From Thermus caldilimi (GTDB lineage: Bacteria; Deinococcota; Deinococci; Deinococcales; Thermaceae): DNA of 64,000 nucleotides. Positions 61,257-64,000 of this stretch are shown piece by piece (within the stretch, counting starts at the first letter, position 1; each line of letters starts with the position of its first letter). The notes beneath the pieces were generated by a model. That model was not told the origin of the DNA. It was given only the letters and a program-made list of their open reading frames with translations, and made no database searches. A program made the translations under genes and the position numbers. The stretch covers positions 1,536,796-1,600,795 of the forward strand of contig NZ_CP038452.1 of NCBI RefSeq assembly GCF_004684245.1. The letters are read 5' to 3'.

Positions 61257-63611
61257 ATGCCCCACCCACCCGACCACCCTGGGGATTGGCTGGAGAAGGC
61301 CACAGCCCTCCTCCTCCAGGAAGGCCGCCTTCTGCTGAAGGCCTACCCTGGGGCCGGAAAGAGCACCCTCTTCCCCCTCCGGCTCTTAAAGGCCTTGCCG
61401 GGTCAGATCCTCCTCTTTGAACCCCGGCGGGTGGCGGCCCGGGCGGTGGCGGCCAGGCTGGCGGAAAACCTGGGGGAGCCCCTGGGGAAGACCGTGGGCT
61501 ACCGGGTGCGGCTGGAGGGGAAGGAAAGCGAGGCCACTCGCCTTTTGGTGATGACGGAGGGCCTGCTCACCCGGCGCCTTCTGGAAGACCCCACCCTGGA
61601 AGGGGTTTCCGCGGTCCTCCTGGACGAGGCCCACGAGCGCCACCTGGAAACCGACCTGAGCCTGGCCCTCCTCCTCAGGGTGCAGGAAACCCTGCGGCCC
61701 GACCTCAAAATCGCCCTTCTGACCGCCACCCCGGACGAGGACCTGAGGCGGGCCTTTTCCGGAGCGGTCCTCGAGGTGGAGGGGGAAAGCCACCCGGTGG
61801 AGGTCTTTCACCTGGAAAGACCCTGGGAAGGCCCGCTGGAACCCCTGGCCGCCCGCTACGCCCGCAAGGCCTTTCTGGAGGGAGAAGGGGATGTCCTGGT
61901 CTTCCTTCCCGGAAAAGGGGAGATAGAACGCACCCAAAGGCTTCTTTCGGATCTTCCCGCCTTCCCCCTCCATGGGGGGTTACCCCTCCAGGAACAGGCC
62001 GCCCTGCTCCGGCCTGGACCCAGGAAGATCGTCCTGGCCACGGATGTGGCGGAAACCAGCCTCACCCTGCCCAACGTGCGGGCCGTGGTGGACACCGGGC
62101 TGGCCAGAAAGCCCCGCTTTGACCCCAGAACCGGCCTCACCCGCCTGGCCCTGGTGCGCATCCCCGAGGAATCCGCCAGGCAACGGGCGGGCCGGGCCGG
62201 GCGCACCGGACCCGGGCGGGTTTACCGGCTCTATCCCAAGGGCCCCTTTCCCCCAAAAAGGCCGGAGATCCTAGAGGCCGACCTCTCTCGGGCCCTCCTG
62301 GTGGCCCTGGCCCTGGGCGAGAGGCTGGAAGACCTCCCCCTGCCCACCAAGCCTCCCCGAGGGGCCTTGCAAAGCACTTGGAACCTCTTGGAACTCCTGG
62401 GGGCGGCCCAAGGGCATGGGCTAAGCCCCCTGGGAAAGCAGATCCTCTCCCTCCCCACCCACCCCCGCCTGGCCCGCATGGTGCTGGAAGCGAAAAGGCT
62501 AGGCCTTCTCCCCCTGGCCGCCGATCTTTTGGCCCTCCTGGAGGAACGAACTCCCTTGGAAGGGGAGCCGGACCTGATGCTCCATCTAGAAGGCCTCCTC
62601 GAGGCCCGGAGGGAAAGGCGGGGTACCTTTTTGGCCCACGAGCAGGTTTCCGCCCTCTGGCGGGGACGCTTTGGCCTGCTCTTTCCCGAGAGCAACCCCC
62701 CCGGCGTAAGCACGATAAAACCCCAGCCGAGCCTTCCGGCTCCGGAAGAAGTGGGCCGGCTCCTCCTGGCCGCCTACCCCGACCGGGTGGCCAAGCGGGT
62801 AGCCCCAAAGCGGTACAAGCTCTCCTCCGGGCCCCTTATCCAGCTATCCGGTGACGGCCCCGCCTACTTGGTGGCCCCCTGGGCCGACCTGGGCCCCCAG
62901 GGAGGAAGGATTCTTCTTTACGCCCCCCTGGCCGAGGCGGATCTCCTTGAGCGGGCCGAACTGGCCCTCTGGACCGGGTGGGAGGAAGGAAGGCTCCGGG
63001 GCTATCTGGAGCAACGCTACGGTGCCCTGGTGCTGGAACGGGTGGCGGTGGACCCAGGTCCCCCCACGGCCAAGCACCTCGAGGAGGCCCTAAACGGCCA
63101 GCTACCCCTCCCCGAGGAGGCCCGGCAGGTCCTCCTGCGCCTCTCCTTCCTCCAAACCCACGGGATAGAGGTGCCAGAACTCTCGGAGCAAGCCTTGCTT
63201 CACGATCTTTCCTGGCTCCTCCCCTGGACCCAGGGGGTGCGGAAGATGGAAGACCTCCTGGCCCTACCCTGGAAGGAGATCCTTTTAAGCCTCCTGGGGG
63301 AAAAGCGGGAGCTTCTGGAGAGGCTGGCGCCGGAAAGCCTGGCCCTGCCTTCGGGCAAGCGCAGGCGCCTCACCTACCGGGAAGGGGCCCCACCCCTTCT
63401 TTCCTTGCGCATCCAGGAAGCCTTTGGCCTTCGGGAAACCCCCAGGGTGCTGGAAGGCCGGGTAGCGGTGGCGGTGGAGCTCCTTTCCCCCGCAGGCCGT
63501 CCGGTACAGGTGACCCAAGACCTAAAGAGCTTCTGGGAAAACCGCTACCCTGAGGTGCGCCGGAAACTCATGCGCCGCTACCCCAAACACGCCTGGCCGG
63601 AAACTCCCTGA
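61257..63611 (+). CDS. hrpB: ATP-dependent helicase HrpB (DEAH box)
   Basis: A 784-residue superfamily 2 helicase: Walker A PGAGKST (31-37), DEAH (123-126), motif III TAT, motif V ATDVAETSLT and motif VI QRAGRAGRTGPG. The HA2/OB-like C-terminal half (FLQTHGIEVPEL; SLRIQEAFGLRETPRV; QVTQDLKSFWENRYPEVR) is the HrpB-specific region. The RNA or DNA substrate in bacteria is unclear. It starts 52 nt after gyrB. Confidence 0.93.
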   Translation: MPHPPDHPGDWLEKATALLLQEGRLLLKAYPGAGKSTLFPLRLLKALPGQILLFEPRRVAARAVAARLAENLGEPLGKTVGYRVRLEGKESEATRLLVMTEGLLTRRLLEDPTLEGVSAVLLDEAHERHLETDLSLALLLRVQETLRPDLKIALLTATPDEDLRRAFSGAVLEVEGESHPVEVFHLERPWEGPLEPLAARYARKAFLEGEGDVLVFLPGKGEIERTQRLLSDLPAFPLHGGLPLQEQAALLRPGPRKIVLATDVAETSLTLPNVRAVVDTGLARKPRFDPRTGLTRLALVRIPEESARQRAGRAGRTGPGRVYRLYPKGPFPPKRPEILEADLSRALLVALALGERLEDLPLPTKPPRGALQSTWNLLELLGAAQGHGLSPLGKQILSLPTHPRLARMVLEAKRLGLLPLAADLLALLEERTPLEGEPDLMLHLEGLLEARRERRGTFLAHEQVSALWRGRFGLLFPESNPPGVSTIKPQPSLPAPEEVGRLLLAAYPDRVAKRVAPKRYKLSSGPLIQLSGDGPAYLVAPWADLGPQGGRILLYAPLAEADLLERAELALWTGWEEGRLRGYLEQRYGALVLERVAVDPGPPTAKHLEEALNGQLPLPEEARQVLLRLSFLQTHGIEVPELSEQALLHDLSWLLPWTQGVRKMEDLLALPWKEILLSLLGEKRELLERLAPESLALPSGKRRRLTYREGAPPLLSLRIQEAFGLRETPRVLEGRVAVAVELLSPAGRPVQVTQDLKSFWENRYPEVRRKLMRRYPKHAWPETP

Positions 63612-63644
63612 AACAACCTCTACCCAAAGCCTTGGGGCTAGGTT

Positions 63645-63650
63645 TATACT
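63645..63650 (+). promoter_or_regulatory. -10 box (TATACT) before SCP2-like gene
   Basis: TATACT lies 24 nt before the ATG, with an AGGGGGGA ribosome site between them. No good -35 is seen. Confidence 0.45.
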
Positions 63651-63674
63651 CGGTTTAAGCAAAGGGGGGAAGTC

Positions 63675-64000
63675 ATGGAGCTTTTCCAGGAAGATTGGGC
63701 CCAAGCCTACTGCCAGAAGCTGAACGAAAGCGAGGCCTACAGGAAGGCCGCCGCCACCTGGGAAGGAAGCCTGGCCCTGGCGGTGCGCCCTGACCCCGCC
63801 CTGGGGTTCCCCAAGGGGGTGGCCGTGGTGCTGGACCTGCGGCACGGGGCGTGCCGGGGGGTGCAGGTGGTGGAGGGGGAGGCCGAGGCCGACTTCATCC
63901 TAGAGGCCGACTTGGCCACCTGGCAGGAGGTGTTGGAGGGCCGCCTGGAGCCCCTCACCGCCTTGATGCGGGGCCTTTTGGAACTGAAAAGGGGAAGCAT
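63675..64000 (+). CDS. SCP2-like sterol/lipid carrier domain protein, 5' part
   Basis: The first 108 residues (MELFQEDWAQAYCQKLNES onward) run off the right edge. The pattern ADFILEADLATWQEVLEG followed by LEPLTALMRGLLELKRG matches the second half of SCP-2 domains, which bind hydrophobic ligands. The start has a strong ribosome site. Function in Thermus is not known. Confidence 0.75.
   Translation, partial: MELFQEDWAQAYCQKLNESEAYRKAAATWEGSLALAVRPDPALGFPKGVAVVLDLRHGACRGVQVVEGEAEADFILEADLATWQEVLEGRLEPLTALMRGLLELKRGS

Overview
The window is a GC-rich chromosomal segment from a Thermus species (Deinococcota). The assignment rests on several things seen together: ribosomal proteins that match remembered Thermus thermophilus sequences closely in length and residues, the GdhA/GdhB glutamate dehydrogenase pair, a DNA methyltransferase very close to M.TaqI, a futalosine-pathway menaquinone gene, and many genes whose -10 box lies 6-7 nt before the start codon (leaderless transcripts). 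Species is not assigned.

Layout. 1-4.6 kb (minus strand): the 5' end of mqnD, a large methyltransferase-TPR-DUF2325 protein, a deoxyhypusine-synthase-like protein, a MoaD/ThiS-like ubiquitin-fold protein and a small unknown protein. 4.7-14.3 kb (mostly minus): a 2-hydroxyacid dehydrogenase, a GNAT acetyltransferase, gdhB-gdhA, a polyprenyl diphosphate synthase, and the run TPR protein-SPOR protein-rex-lipoprotein; then an HNH nuclease (plus) and a DMT transporter (minus). 14.4-14.9 kb: a coiled-coil membrane protein (plus) converging on a hairpin.

14.9-34.1 kb is one uninterrupted minus-strand block of 33 translation genes plus secY, adk and map: the str, S10, spc and alpha operons run together (rpsL-rpsG-fusA-tuf-rpsJ through rpoA-rplQ). 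A strong promoter (TTGCCA-17-TACACT) and a structured leader precede rpsL, and a tRNA-Thr(CGU) with its own promoter and terminator sits just upstream.

34.3-41.6 kb is an envelope and mobile-element region: an FtsX/LolC-type permease, a 3D-domain protein, a complete 1206-bp insertion sequence (copy A), and a lipoprotein gene split by a decayed 1586-bp IS1634-like element. Next comes the truB-ald-asp23-fakA cluster on the minus strand (39.7-43.7 kb). On the plus strand, 43.7-47.7 kb carries a crotonase-like gene, rsuA/rluB, hpt, a YhhQ-type queuosine precursor transporter and purA.

47.7-50.9 kb is the trp operon trpL-trpE-trpG-trpD with a classical transcription attenuator whose 11-codon leader peptide has tandem Trp codons. 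50.9-54.1 kb is a proline-catabolism operon (gntR-prodh-rocA) with a perfect palindromic operator over the gntR start. 54.1-56.3 kb is a ParB-like gene cut in two by IS copy B, identical to copy A in encoded protein. 56.4-64 kb carries an alpha-oxoamine synthase, an apparently orphan M.TaqI-like methyltransferase, a small membrane protein, gyrB, an HrpB-type helicase and the start of an SCP2-like gene.

Four minus-strand genes (the large DUF2325 protein, ald, trpD, trpE) are each out of frame by exactly one missing base in a G run. That pattern points first to homopolymer undercalls in the sequence and only second to real pseudogenes. The three transposon insertions, by contrast, are clean biological events with intact target duplications.
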